Positions 1-10,600 of a DNA stretch of 64,000 nucleotides are shown one piece after another. The translations under genes and the position numbers were made by a program. Source of the stretch: Listeria kieliensis (lineage in GTDB: Bacteria > Bacillota > Bacilli > Lactobacillales > Listeriaceae); contig NZ_LARY01000001.1 in assembly GCF_003369925.1 (NCBI RefSeq), positions 310,001 to 374,000 on the forward strand, read 5' to 3'. Numbering within the stretch: the first letter of the stretch is position 1; each line of letters opens with the position of its first letter. The notes beneath the pieces are model-generated. The model did no database searches. It was not told the origin of the DNA and saw only the letters and a program-made list of their open reading frames with translations.

Positions 1-923
<923 letters not shown>

Positions 924-939
924 GAGAGGGAAGAACTAA

Positions 940-1791
940 ATGAATGTACTAATCGCTTTACTTCCTGCTATCGGCTGGGGAATTCAACCACTTATTTTAC
1001 GTAAGATTGGTGGAAAACCATCAAACGAAATTTTTGGAACCGGTATTGGTGCCCTCATTGCAGGCCTTGTTGCAACTGCTATTTTTTCACCTCATCTTGT
1101 TGCAACAAATGTTTTTATACTGAGTTTATTATCTGGTTTATTCTGGGTAGTAGGGCAAACGGGACAATATCATGCCTTTGGTTTGATTGGTGTATCGAAA
1201 ACCATGCCGATTTCAACAGGTTTTCAACTGGTTGGAACTTCACTTATTGGTGTGATTCTATTTGGTGAATGGCCAGGAACTTTGAGCAAAATCATTGGTT
1301 TTCTTGCAATTTTGCTGCTCATTATTGGTGTGCTACTTACTTCTGTTTCAGATAATACACAAAATCGTACAGAGACGAAACGAGGCATCTTTGTTCTAGC
1401 TGCGACAAGCTTGGGTTACTGGGTATATAGCGCACTACCAAAGGCTGTATCCGCTTCTGGATTAGCTATCTTTTTACCACAAATGTTAGGCGTGTTTATT
1501 GGCGCAGTGCTTTATGCTTGCATCAATAATAAACGAGTTTTTCGAGAAGAAAAGAGTTGGAAGGCCGTGATCGTCGGACTGATTTTCGGGCTTTCAGCAC
1601 TTGCTTATATATTCTCAGCGCAAAAAAATGGAGTGGCGACAGCCTATATTATTACGCAATTAAATGTTGTCATTTCGACAATTGGGGGTATAGTAATTTT
1701 GAAGGAGTCTAAGTCAGGACGGGCACTAAAAGAAACAATCTTTGGGTTGTTACTGATTGTAATTGGCAGTGTGATTACTGTTCTGATTTAA
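940..1791 (+). CDS. glcU: GlcU-type glucose uptake protein (GRP transporter)
   Basis: Integral membrane protein of 283 residues with about ten hydrophobic helices, matching the glucose/ribose porter (GRP) family, which takes up sugar by proton symport without the PTS. The N-terminus ([16 protein letters not shown]) and the later FGEWPGT and LKESKSGR segments are typical of the family. Ribosome site AGAGGGA. It lies 16 bp after the dehydrogenase gene, so free glucose taken up here could be oxidised by its neighbour. A ribose-type (RbsU) specificity is the main alternative. Confidence 0.83.
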   Translation: MNVLIALLPAIGWGIQPLILRKIGGKPSNEIFGTGIGALIAGLVATAIFSPHLVATNVFILSLLSGLFWVVGQTGQYHAFGLIGVSKTMPISTGFQLVGTSLIGVILFGEWPGTLSKIIGFLAILLLIIGVLLTSVSDNTQNRTETKRGIFVLAATSLGYWVYSALPKAVSASGLAIFLPQMLGVFIGAVLYACINNKRVFREEKSWKAVIVGLIFGLSALAYIFSAQKNGVATAYIITQLNVVISTIGGIVILKESKSGRALKETIFGLLLIVIGSVITVLI

Positions 1792-1810
1792 GAAAAAAAT
1801 AAGAAATGAG

Positions 1811-3262
1811 ATGATTGAAGTGCAAGACAAACTAACAACAAATGCAGGACAGCCGTGGGCAGATAATGAACACTCTTTGACAGCAGGAAAACGTGGCCCA
1901 GTTTTAATTCAGGATTATGCTTTGCTTGAAAAACTAGCGCATTTTAACCGTGAACGAATTCCTGAACGAATTGTTCACGCAAAAGGAGCAGGCGCAAAAG
2001 GCGTCTTTGAATTAACGCATGATATGAGTGCCTACACAACAGCTGATTTATTTAATGGTGTGGGCAAAAAAACCCCATTAATGGTTCGCTTTTCTCAAGT
2101 TGCAGGCGAAGCCGGCTATCCAGATACCTACAGAGATGTTCGTGGCTTTGCTGTTAAATTTTACACACAGGATGGGAACTATGACATTGTCGGTAATAAT
2201 ACGCCCGTTTTCTTTGTGAATGATCCACTTAAGTTTCCAGATTTCATTCACTCTCAAAAACGTGATCCACGAACACATAAACGAACACCTGATATGCAGT
2301 GGGATTTCTGGTCGCTTTCCCCTGAATCTGTCCATCAGGTCACGTATCTAATGGGTGATCGTGGGATCCCGGCAAGTTACCGAACAATGCACGGCTACGG
2401 CAGCCACACCTTTAAATGGGTCAACAAAGAAGGCGAACAGTTCTGGGTGAAATATCACTTTAGAACAGATCAAGGTGTTAAAAACATGTCAAATGAATTG
2501 GCTGATCAAATGCTTATTAAAGATTTAGATTTCTTGCAGAATGATTTATTTAATGCAATCGAAGATGGAAATTATCCATCGTGGACGCTTTACGCCCAAA
2601 TCCTCCCCTATGAAGAGGGTCTAAAGTATAAACACGATATTTTCGATGTTACAAAAGTAGTTTCGCAAAAAGATTATCCATTAATTGAAATCGGTAAAAT
2701 GACGCTTAATGAAAATCCAACGAATAACTTTGAAGAAATGGAGCAACTCGCTTTCTCACCAGCTAACCTTGTTCCAGGCATTGAAGCATCCCCTGACAAA
2801 TTGCTCCAAGGTCGCCTATTCGGCTATAAAGACGCGCAACGATATCGTCTCGGAGCAAACTTTGAACAGCTTGCTGTGAATCGTCCACTGAACAATGTGA
2901 AGAACTATGAACGTGATGGATTCATGGTATCCGGTCAAGACGGAAGCGTTAACTATGAGCCAAACAGTTTTAACGGCCCAGTAGAAGACCCAGAAGCGAA
3001 AATACACGGCGATGAACTAGAAGGAAAAGTTGGAAATTATGCTTATGATGAAGACTACTATTCTGCAGCAGGTGACCTATACCGATTAATGACTCCAGAA
3101 GAAAAAGATCGTTTGATCGAAACCATCAAAGAAAATCTCGGTCAAGTCACCAAAAAAGAAATTCAAATTCGCGAAACGCGCCAATTTTATTTAGCTGATC
3201 CAGAATATGGCATCCGAGTTGCAAAAGCTCTCGAACTTCCTTTAGAACAGATTAAAGGATGA
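1811..3262 (+). CDS. katA: Catalase (monofunctional, haem, small subunit)
   Basis: Haem catalase of 483 residues, the length of clade 3 small-subunit catalases such as Bacillus KatA. It destroys hydrogen peroxide in the cytosol. The distal haem histidine is H56 (IVHAKGAGA), the distal Asn lies in [11 protein letters not shown], and the proximal haem tyrosine is in [14 protein letters not shown]. The core from MTAGKRGP-like N-terminus through the C-terminal extension is intact. It starts only 20 bp after glcU with a poor ribosome site, and a GTG at 1820 is an alternative start. Termination is at the hairpin at 3275-3312. Confidence 0.93.
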   Translation: MIEVQDKLTTNAGQPWADNEHSLTAGKRGPVLIQDYALLEKLAHFNRERIPERIVHAKGAGAKGVFELTHDMSAYTTADLFNGVGKKTPLMVRFSQVAGEAGYPDTYRDVRGFAVKFYTQDGNYDIVGNNTPVFFVNDPLKFPDFIHSQKRDPRTHKRTPDMQWDFWSLSPESVHQVTYLMGDRGIPASYRTMHGYGSHTFKWVNKEGEQFWVKYHFRTDQGVKNMSNELADQMLIKDLDFLQNDLFNAIEDGNYPSWTLYAQILPYEEGLKYKHDIFDVTKVVSQKDYPLIEIGKMTLNENPTNNFEEMEQLAFSPANLVPGIEASPDKLLQGRLFGYKDAQRYRLGANFEQLAVNRPLNNVKNYERDGFMVSGQDGSVNYEPNSFNGPVEDPEAKIHGDELEGKVGNYAYDEDYYSAAGDLYRLMTPEEKDRLIETIKENLGQVTKKEIQIRETRQFYLADPEYGIRVAKALELPLEQIKG

Positions 3263-3274
3263 GGAAAATATCGA

Positions 3275-3312
3275 AATAGGTACTCAAGAATTCTTGAGTG
3301 CCTATTTTTTGG
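3275..3312 (+). terminator. Rho-independent terminator after katA
   Basis: Inverted repeat built on TACTCAAG-AATT-CTTGAGTG flanked by ATAGG/CCTAT, followed by a run of T residues (3304-3310). It ends the gdh-glcU-katA transcript. Confidence 0.85.
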
Positions 3313-3367
3313 TTTAGTCTAATTTAAGAAGGGGAAAAATTAAGAGAATGGTGAGGAGGAGATAGCT

Positions 3368-3613
3368 TTGCAGCGAAAAACGAAGCAAATATTATTTTTT
3401 TCAGCAATCGCACTTGTAGTTTCTAGTATAATTGGAGCTAAAAAATGTAAAATCAAAACAGACCCATTTCGTTCGGTAGAAGACATCAAGCGTCGCTATC
3501 TATCAACTGAAATGGATGAAGAAGCAGAACTAGCAGCGGATAACATGTTTTCAGAGGGAGCCATGACAGCTATTAACTATGAAAATGAAGAACAAGCAAT
3601 AGAAGGAAAATAA
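3368..3613 (+). CDS. Small membrane-anchored protein of unknown function
   Basis: 81-residue protein with one N-terminal hydrophobic helix (about residues 8-24) then a charged, acidic tail. It starts with TTG behind a strong GAGGAGGA ribosome site. I do not recognise a family. It sits directly upstream of the LiaI/LiaH-like pair but is separated from it by its own terminator, so it is probably transcribed separately. Confidence 0.65.
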   Translation: MQRKTKQILFFSAIALVVSSIIGAKKCKIKTDPFRSVEDIKRRYLSTEMDEEAELAADNMFSEGAMTAINYENEEQAIEGK

Positions 3614-3615
3614 GA

Positions 3616-3647
3616 AGATTGGGCAGCGACTGCTCAATCTTTTTTTA
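3616..3647 (+). terminator. Rho-independent terminator
   Basis: Stem AGATTGGGCAG / CTGCTCAATCT with a three-base loop and a following T-run, separating the small membrane protein gene from the LiaI-like gene. Confidence 0.85.
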
Positions 3648-3745
3648 TAGGCCTCAAGACTTACCCGAACTTCCTTCTATAGTTTGTTATCAAGGTTATG
3701 ATTTTGCGTTATCATAAGGTATAGTTAGAGAAGGAGGAAAACAAT

Positions 3746-4063
3746 ATGAAAGGTTTCATCATTGCGCTACTGGTTATTATCCTTGCTGTGCTACTTTTGA
3801 CCATACTTTGGCCAGCGATTATCGCAGCAGTCGGTGCAGTACTCGGATTTTATTCCTATAACAAACTGCGCGAGTCGAACTCAGTTGGAGAAAAAGTACT
3901 TTATAGTATTCTGATCGCACTCGGTGCCCTCATGATTTTCTCTAATCTAAAAGGTGCAATTGCAGTGATCGTTGTTGCAGCGATTGTTTATTTCTTATTG
4001 AAGAACAAAAAATCCAAGCGTTACAAAGAAAATGATACATTCGATTACCCATATAATAAATAA
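3746..4063 (+). CDS. LiaI-like small membrane protein (envelope stress)
   Basis: 105-residue protein with about four hydrophobic helices (roughly residues 3-22, 23-38, 53-68 and 69-86) and a basic, hydrophilic C-terminus. Ribosome site AAGGAGGAAA. The following gene, 18 bp away, encodes a PspA-family coiled-coil protein. This membrane-anchor plus PspA arrangement is the liaI-liaH arrangement, in which the membrane protein recruits LiaH to the cytoplasmic membrane under envelope stress. In L. monocytogenes the corresponding pair is, as I recall, a target of the LiaFSR system. I could not identify a LiaR box. Confidence 0.7.
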   Translation: MKGFIIALLVIILAVLLLTILWPAIIAAVGAVLGFYSYNKLRESNSVGEKVLYSILIALGALMIFSNLKGAIAVIVVAAIVYFLLKNKKSKRYKENDTFDYPYNK

Positions 4064-4081
4064 TTTTTGGAGGAGACAATT

Positions 4082-4942
4082 ATGGCAAATCTATTTGATA
4101 AATTAAAAGAGTGGAACAAAGATGTCAGCAAGAAGTTGGACGAACGAAATGAAAAAAAACGAAATTCCGTTAGTTATTACATGGACAAAACAAAAGCTGA
4201 AATTAAAGAAGCTGAACGCATGGTGGAAAAACAACGTGAATTAAAATCGCTTTTCTATAAAGAGTATAAAGAAATGGAAACTTACGTTGAAAAACGTCGT
4301 CACCAAGTTGAAGTAGCGAATGAAGCGGGTGAAACGAAACTAGCTGATTTTGCTCAAAAAGAAGTGACTCAATATGAAGAGCAACTTGCGACAACGAAAG
4401 AACACTATGATCAAGCGGCGGCACAGCTTGAAGAATTAGAGCTGCGGATGCACGAAATGCGTTTGAAGTGGAAAAACTTAAAAACGCAACATCTAGCAGA
4501 GATGGCTGAAAAAAATGCTGAAGAAACATCGCAAAAAATGGATAAAGTCATTCATGACATGAGTTGGGGCAGTGTATCTGATTACCACGAAGCTCAAAAA
4601 CAACGTGATTTAGCTGAAGAGGCGAATAAAAAAGCGGATATGGCAAAAGAATTGTCTCAGTCATTTGATGATTTAATGGATGAACTAGAAAAGAAAACAA
4701 CGAAAAGCAAAGAAGTCATTAAAGAAAAGACACAAGATTTCACTTCGATGGTAGACGACTTAATCGAACGAGAAAAACAAAACTTTAAGAAAAAAGATCG
4801 CGCTTCAATGGATGAAAAACTAGATCAGCTAGAAAAAGAAGCGGGAAAAAAAGAACCTCAATCTAAGTCAGATGAAGAAAATGAAATGCCTTTAGAGAAA
4901 GACAGCAACAATGAGGATTCACCTAACAAAGAAGAAAAGTAA
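4082..4942 (+). CDS. LiaH-like PspA/IM30-family protein
   Basis: 286-residue protein, nearly all charged alpha-helical coiled coil, starting MANLFDKLKEWNKDVSKKL, with the heptad-rich middle (residues about 30-220) characteristic of PspA/IM30/LiaH proteins that oligomerise on stressed membranes. I chose ATG 4082 because GGAGGAGA at 4069-4076 sits six bases before it. An upstream in-frame ATG at 4067 overlaps that ribosome site. The C-terminal 40 residues are an acidic low-complexity tail beyond the core. It follows the LiaI-like gene by 18 bp, so the pair is an operon. Confidence 0.8.
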   Translation: MANLFDKLKEWNKDVSKKLDERNEKKRNSVSYYMDKTKAEIKEAERMVEKQRELKSLFYKEYKEMETYVEKRRHQVEVANEAGETKLADFAQKEVTQYEEQLATTKEHYDQAAAQLEELELRMHEMRLKWKNLKTQHLAEMAEKNAEETSQKMDKVIHDMSWGSVSDYHEAQKQRDLAEEANKKADMAKELSQSFDDLMDELEKKTTKSKEVIKEKTQDFTSMVDDLIEREKQNFKKKDRASMDEKLDQLEKEAGKKEPQSKSDEENEMPLEKDSNNEDSPNKEEK

Positions 4943-4947
4943 TAGCT

Positions 4948-4979
4948 AAAGCAGAACGAAAAATCGTTCTGCTTTTTTT
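4948..4979 (+). terminator. Rho-independent terminator after liaH-like gene
   Basis: Stem GCAGAACGA / TCGTTCTGC with an AAAA loop and seven T residues. On the opposite strand the tract is weak, so it mainly serves the plus-strand operon although it also lies just after the convergent regulator gene. Confidence 0.85.
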
Positions 4980-4983
4980 GTGT

Positions 4984-6456
4984 CTAAAATTCAATTTGAT
5001 TTTCTGCCAGTTTTTCACGTGTGAGTTCTGAGAGTAGTTGATCCAGTAACTGATAGTCATTGTAGGTAAGATTTCTGTGAAATAAAGTGAATTTTTTTCG
5101 AAATGCTAATTCGGAAGGAATTGAACTAGAGATTAATAAGTCACAATTATTCGGTGCATCTAAATAACTGAGAAAAAGACAATGATAGTCGAGTTTTTTT
5201 ATTTGGTGAATTAAGCGATTATGCAAGGGATTCATATCAAAATCAATGAGAATCGTGATGGCAGGCAAATACTTTGTAAAATCAAGATTATCAGCAAGGA
5301 TTCGGTTCAGTTGACGCCGTATCACTTCCTCAGCTACCGCGAGTTTTGGATAGGTATCAATGAGTTTGGTGCTGATTTTTTGCACGATTTGAGTAAGAAA
5401 AAGATTATTTCTTTCTTGTTTGTCTCGGAAAGGAATAAAATCTTCTTTTATTCCTTGGAAATAAGTCACCATGGAAAAAACTTGCATAAACTGCATTTTG
5501 ATTGCCGTCATATCCATTTTGCGATAGTCTTCATCAGTTAAGAACACATGTAAGTATTCCATCAATGTAAGCAGCATGTGATAGGCGGTAGTGGGATTGT
5601 TTTGATAATGAAAAAACATTTCATGTATCAAACTATAATCGCGATTTACAATCGACGGGCCTTCCAAAATAGCTAAAGTAAAAGAGTTTTCTAGCGTGAC
5701 TTGCTCTTTAGGGCTGCCAAGCTCAACCAGCTTTCCAGAATTATATAAAATTTTGTTTAATGGACTGTTAGGGTTGTGCGTAATTTGCCTTGTGATGAAA
5801 TTTTTTGTTGCTCTACGTGACAAAATAACCGCAATATCGTAAAGAATCGTTTCTTGGATCATGTTTGTATGATGTGAAGCTAAATAAGGTGCTGCGTCTT
5901 CGATTTCTTTTATCAGCTTTTCTTTTGGAACCAAAATAAACGGCCATTCATTTCCGTAATAGATGGCCCAGAAAAATGCTTTATACATAAACCGAATTTG
6001 ATGTTCTTCCCCAGTGATACGAATCGGAGAAGACAGAATTTGAAGATCGTAGCGCTTTAAAAAAACATTTAGCTGTTTGATATTTTGATGAATTGTGACC
6101 GTGCTACTAAAACATTTTTCGGCAAGAATGGAAGTGGAACTCACCTGCTGTGTAAATAGCTGTGTCAAAATTTGAGCAGGAATAGACTGCTTGGCTGTTT
6201 CTTTATATAAATCAAATAAACAAGCATTTAAATTCCCAATCGAAAATAAAACATCTTTTTGGACGGAGAAGGCTGCTTGATTATATTTCTTCATACTAAA
6301 CAAATTAATTTCATCAATAGTTGTTAGTAACGTTTTTTTGCTTACTTCAAGTTTAGCTAATAATTCGTCAATGGTTTGTGAGCCATGAATAGTCAGCTCA
6401 TTTAAAAGAACCAACATTCGCTGGTCTTTTTTACTCAATAGATCAATAAAATTCAT
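4984..6456 (-). CDS. Mga/AtxA-like transcriptional regulator
   Basis: 490-residue cytosolic regulator. Residues 1-60 form a winged helix-turn-helix (LLVLLNELTIHGSQTIDEL...), a second Mga-type HTH follows at about 90-160 (TSILAEKCFSSTVTIHQNI), the middle is PRD-like helical sequence, and the end (about 400-480, ITILIDFDMNPLHNRLIH, LLISSSIPSEL) resembles an EIIB-like fold. This is the layout of Mga and AtxA virulence regulators, whose PRD-like domains can be phosphorylated by HPr and EI. It is divergent from the PrfA-like gene and borders the adhesin/polysaccharide block, which are its likely targets by position only. It could also be an orphan regulator acting elsewhere. Confidence 0.72.
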   Translation of the reverse strand: MNFIDLLSKKDQRMLVLLNELTIHGSQTIDELLAKLEVSKKTLLTTIDEINLFSMKKYNQAAFSVQKDVLFSIGNLNACLFDLYKETAKQSIPAQILTQLFTQQVSSTSILAEKCFSSTVTIHQNIKQLNVFLKRYDLQILSSPIRITGEEHQIRFMYKAFFWAIYYGNEWPFILVPKEKLIKEIEDAAPYLASHHTNMIQETILYDIAVILSRRATKNFITRQITHNPNSPLNKILYNSGKLVELGSPKEQVTLENSFTLAILEGPSIVNRDYSLIHEMFFHYQNNPTTAYHMLLTLMEYLHVFLTDEDYRKMDMTAIKMQFMQVFSMVTYFQGIKEDFIPFRDKQERNNLFLTQIVQKISTKLIDTYPKLAVAEEVIRRQLNRILADNLDFTKYLPAITILIDFDMNPLHNRLIHQIKKLDYHCLFLSYLDAPNNCDLLISSSIPSELAFRKKFTLFHRNLTYNDYQLLDQLLSELTREKLAENQIEF

Positions 6457-6787
6457 ATTCCCTCCATATAAATGTTAAATAATACATAAACAAAGGATAC
6501 TACCTCTCGCTAATTTTGTCTATTCTGTGAACAAAATTTGTTTTTTATAGTATTAAAGAAAAAAAATAAATAAATTATACGTTTTTTTTTAATGTCAACG
6601 CTTTCTATATAGATTAATGAAAATTTTTTTCTCTAAAAAAAGTAAAATAATTTATCTTAAAAGTCATGATTCACTGGTATTGTAATAGCAGAAAGACATT
6701 TGAATTCAAAAAGAGACATAAAACTGTCACAAAAAAAAATAAAGTTGTACAACTGATAGGTTTTTTTACGAAAGAGGAGCGATTATA
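6457..6787. promoter_or_regulatory. Divergent regulatory region between the two regulators
   Basis: 331 bp of very AT-rich DNA with no coding potential seen. It must hold the promoters of both divergent regulator genes. Two palindromes stand out: AACAAAATTTGTT at 6530-6542 and AGTTGTACAACT at 6743-6754, the latter just upstream of the PrfA-like gene. Neither matches the PrfA box TTAACANNTGTTAA well. I could not fix a -35/-10 pair with confidence. Confidence 0.4.
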
Positions 6788-7510
6788 ATGGCGTATGTCA
6801 ACGAAATGAAGGGAAGTGGACTTTTGATTACATCAGTTTCCATAAATAAAATCATCGAAGAATTGGATTTTAACAAGGTTCATGAAAAGCAAGTCATTAA
6901 AGAGACGATAACAAAGGAAGTTACTATTAATTTTTCACGAACTGCTAATCCATATATTGCTTTTTTAACGAGTGGTGTTTGTGTCACCTATTTAGACTCT
7001 CCCTTTGATCATCAGCGAAGAGTATTGGAATTTTTAGTTGATAAAGCAGTTTTAGGCTTAGAAATGATTACAAAAGACGAAATTGCGTGTTCCAAGTTTA
7101 CGCAAATTCAAAAAGGAGCAACTGTTGTTTTTATTGAACTAGAGTATCTTTTGAATTATTTATCAATACGCCCATCTTTTTCGGAATTTTTAATGAAATA
7201 TATAATAGAATCAGAAAAACGACTTTCAAGGCGCCTATTTACCTTATCCAATTTTAGTAGAAGGAAAAAAGTTTTGTCTGCATTCATTGAATTAATTGAA
7301 GAAAGTGGCATTGAACGTGAAGGGGAATGGTTTATTTTACCTAAGGGGATTAAAAGTAAGGACCTTATAAATTTTTGTAATGTCGATAAATCATTCTTCT
7401 ATAAAATGATGCAAGAATTCTTCTTTAAAGGCATTTTACAGTACACCGAAGATCAAAGAATGAAGCTCCATAAACAAAAGTTACAGACGGAGATCCTTCA
7501 AATTAATTAA
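6788..7510 (+). CDS. PrfA-like Crp/Fnr-family regulator
   Basis: 240 residues, close to PrfA (237). An N-terminal beta-roll-like sensor (residues about 20-115), a long dimerisation helix (about 115-150, FLMKYIIESEKRLSRRLF) and a C-terminal winged helix (about 160-225, where SKDLINFCNVDKSFFYKMMQEF is the HTH) fit the Crp/Fnr/PrfA fold. Ribosome site AGAGGAG. It lies 99 bp before the adhesin gene on the same strand with no terminator between, so it is likely a local activator co-transcribed with or controlling the surface genes. Listeria encodes many Crp/Fnr paralogues; this is not PrfA itself. Confidence 0.72.
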   Translation: MAYVNEMKGSGLLITSVSINKIIEELDFNKVHEKQVIKETITKEVTINFSRTANPYIAFLTSGVCVTYLDSPFDHQRRVLEFLVDKAVLGLEMITKDEIACSKFTQIQKGATVVFIELEYLLNYLSIRPSFSEFLMKYIIESEKRLSRRLFTLSNFSRRKKVLSAFIELIEESGIEREGEWFILPKGIKSKDLINFCNVDKSFFYKMMQEFFFKGILQYTEDQRMKLHKQKLQTEILQIN

Positions 7511-7609
7511 TAAAATGACGTTTTAATCCCCATTGAGAGGAGGTGAAAGTTTTAGGCGCGGATAGCGGGAGCTATAAAAATTCATTAGGAAAAGGAGCAA
7601 CTAGAGTTT
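7511..7609 (+). other. Leader of adhesin gene
   Basis: 99-bp gap. It contains a very strong ribosome-site-like GAGAGGAGGTGA at about 7535-7546 that is not followed by a usable start codon, a small hairpin (ATAGC-GGGA-GCTAT) and the AAAGGAG that serves the adhesin ATG. No terminator or clear promoter was found. Confidence 0.4.
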
Positions 7610-10600
7610 ATGAAGAAAAAAAGTTTGAAAAAGGGGAGCATATTGGTTGTTGCGGCTTCATTAGCTGCTAGCCAGCTTTTGGCAGCTTCTCCGGCACTAG
7701 CAACAAGTACACCAAACGAAAGCAAAGAAAATGTGGCTACTGGTGTCAAACAGCCGGCTGCTTCAACGAATTTGCAAAAAGATCTTAAGAAAGATGGATC
7801 AAAAGTTAGTGGTTCCAATTTTAAGCGGACACTGGCGATAAGTCCAAGAGCTACTGAAATTCCAGTAACAGTGGCAACACCTGCAGAGTTAGAATCGGCA
7901 CTAAGCCTTCAAAGTAATGCCAATGTTATTAAACTTGCCAATGACATTACTTTAATGAAAGATATTAATCTTTCAAAATCGGTAAGAATTGAAGGGAACG
8001 GTTATAAGCTTTCCTTTTCAGGAAAAAGAATTGCCGTTTCAGGTTTCACAAGAATAGATTTATCGAACGTTGCTTTATATAACGGAAGTAATGGATCAAA
8101 CGTTGCGATGTTTACACAAAATGGGGCAAATTCGAGCCCTGCCATCAATGTTTTGGGTGATGTGACCTCTAGCGGTTTCTTAATTGATGCAGCAAACGGT
8201 GGTGCCCTAACAATTTCTGGTAAGCATAATACATTTACTGGTAATCAATCTTCTATGATTGCCAATATCAATCAATTTAAAGTAGAAGATAATGCACAAA
8301 TTGATCGAATGGAAGCTGTGAGAAATGCAATCCAAGTTTCAACAGCGGGAAATATTTCGATCGGGAAAAACTCTTTGCTCAATATTCGTTCAAATACGGG
8401 ATATGCTTTCTCCGGAGACAGAAGCACTTTGCTTGTTGGTGAAGGAGCCAAAGTAATTTCCAATTCACAATTTGGTGCTTTTTCCGTTGGTTTTTTACAA
8501 ATTAATAATGGAGCAAGTATAAATATTTCTTCTGGAGTAAATGGCGGAAATGGTACAGGTATTCGCTCAGTATCAGGAGTGTCAACAGGAGACGATGTCA
8601 ACCTTGATATCAAAGTTTCTGGGAACGGTATTGAAACAACAGGAGCTAGTTCCAATGTTAAACTAGGTCTAAATAATAAACTTGATATCACAAGTACAAG
8701 CTTTTCAGGAATTGTGACAAAAGGATTCTCTTCCGGTGAAGGCTCAGATTTAACAATTAACGCTTTGAGAGATGGGATTACAGCAGATGTTGGTGGGGTT
8801 AAAATTGGCGAAATTTCTAATCAACCAGTAGCTAGCACAAAGAAAAATGTGAAAATCAACTCGGGAAATGCATCAGGAATTAACTCTCGCGGAGACATTA
8901 ATCTAGGCGACAACATTAATTTTAATATTCAGTCTTACTTCAATTCACTTGGTTTAGGAGCGGGGCAAACACCTGCAATGGTGAACATTGGATCATACAG
9001 TCATTTAGAAGCTACATCAGCAAATAACATGGGGATTAGTGCTGCTTCTATGAAAGTAGGAAATGATACAGACTTAGCGCTTTCATCTTTACAAACCGGG
9101 ATTTATTTAGGAAATGACGGCAGCGGTCTTACTACAGGCAAAAACGTCAAATTCAAGATTAATGCTGGTGGGGATGGAATTACATCAGGTAAAAACCTAA
9201 CTTTTGATCAAAATAATGAATTAGATATTAAGGCTTTATCAGGAAATGGAATATCAACGATCAATTCAGCTAAAATTGAACTTGCTGAAAAGAACTTACT
9301 AAAAATTCAAGCTCGACTAGGAATTCGCCAAGCAGGAAATGCATCTTTGTTTAATTTAAATCGTTCGTCAGCTTTACGTATTTATAATACAGAGCAGCAA
9401 GGGATTTTTACAGATGGAACAACCATGTTTGGAGAAAATACAACTGTTGGGATCAGTGCAGCTCAAGGCGGAGATTATTCTGCGATTCGGGCAAACAGCA
9501 AAATTCAATTTAATGAAGGCTCGAAACTAAATATTCAAACGCTGTCTAATCAATCCACTTCTGTTTTTGACTTGAGTGGTGCAGATAGTTCGCGACTTGA
9601 AATTATTAAACCGGCATTGATGGATATTCGTCAAAGCAATCATTTTAATCCAGGACTTGGTCGTTTGATTCGTGGTCGAGGAAATGGAAATACAGCTTTT
9701 CAAACTCATTTTGTGATGGATACTGTTAGTCAACTGTATTCATGGAATCGTGGACAAGCTTGGAGTACATCACCAACAAACTCTTGGAAAAATGTATCTG
9801 CGGATACGATTTTTGTTCCTAATTTAAATGGTGTTAACTATAACTATTATGGAGGCCCAACCATTGGGGACAATGTGACAGGTTTTGATATATATAGCTA
9901 TTCTCGTCTTGCAACTCGTACAGATAGCTCTAACTTGATGCCTACAACAATTGAAAAATTAATGACGACTTCCACAGTTGCAAAAGGGACTGCTGAACCA
10001 GGTGCAGATGTTGAAGTGAAAGTTGCAGATCAAGTTATTGGGCACGGTACAGCAACAGCCGATGGTAGTTATAATATAACGATTCCAGCACAAAAAGCTG
10101 GTACGCAAGTAAAAGCACAAGCATTTGTTGGAACAGATAAATCTAATATAGCATCTACGACTGTTATCAGTGCAACAGCTGGAACTATCACACCTGATCT
10201 ATACACTGTTGGTAAGACAGAAGTGACTGGTACCTATACAGGTGACGTTGCAAAAGCGAAACTTTATGTAAACGGGAAATATATTTCAACGGGTGGTTCA
10301 TTTAAAGCTTCTAAGTTTGCATACTATGTAAAAGCAGGAACCATCAAAGCAGGCGATAAAGTTGAACTCGTTGCGCTAGACAGTACAGATAAAGTACTTG
10401 ATAAAAAAACTGTTCAAGTAAACAAAGTGCAGACTGGAACTGTTACACCAAGTCCATTTACAGTTGGCGGATCAACAATTACTGGTAGCTATACTGGTGA
10501 AGTGGCACAAGGGCAATTGTTTGTGAATGGGAAACACATATCCACGGGTGGAACATTTAGTGGTGGCAAGTTTTCTTATTATGTGAAAGCTGGAAGTATC

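Noticed and set aside
1660-1690. SigB-like promoter (GTTG-16-GGGTAT) inside glcU before katA.
   Set aside because: The -35 has a mismatch and the match lies in coding sequence; short SigB-like motifs occur by chance, so I do not claim it.
4067-4081. ATG 4067 as the liaH-like start.
   Set aside because: It overlaps the ribosome site that serves ATG 4082.
6788-7510. The Crp-like gene as prfA itself.
   Set aside because: The sequence differs from PrfA as I know it and the prfA virulence cluster (plcA, hly, mpl, actA, plcB) is not here. It is only a family relative.
7640-9990. The beta-helix region as an active pectate lyase.
   Set aside because: No recognisable calcium or catalytic Arg/Lys set. 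The architecture with Ig repeats fits the adhesive domain version.
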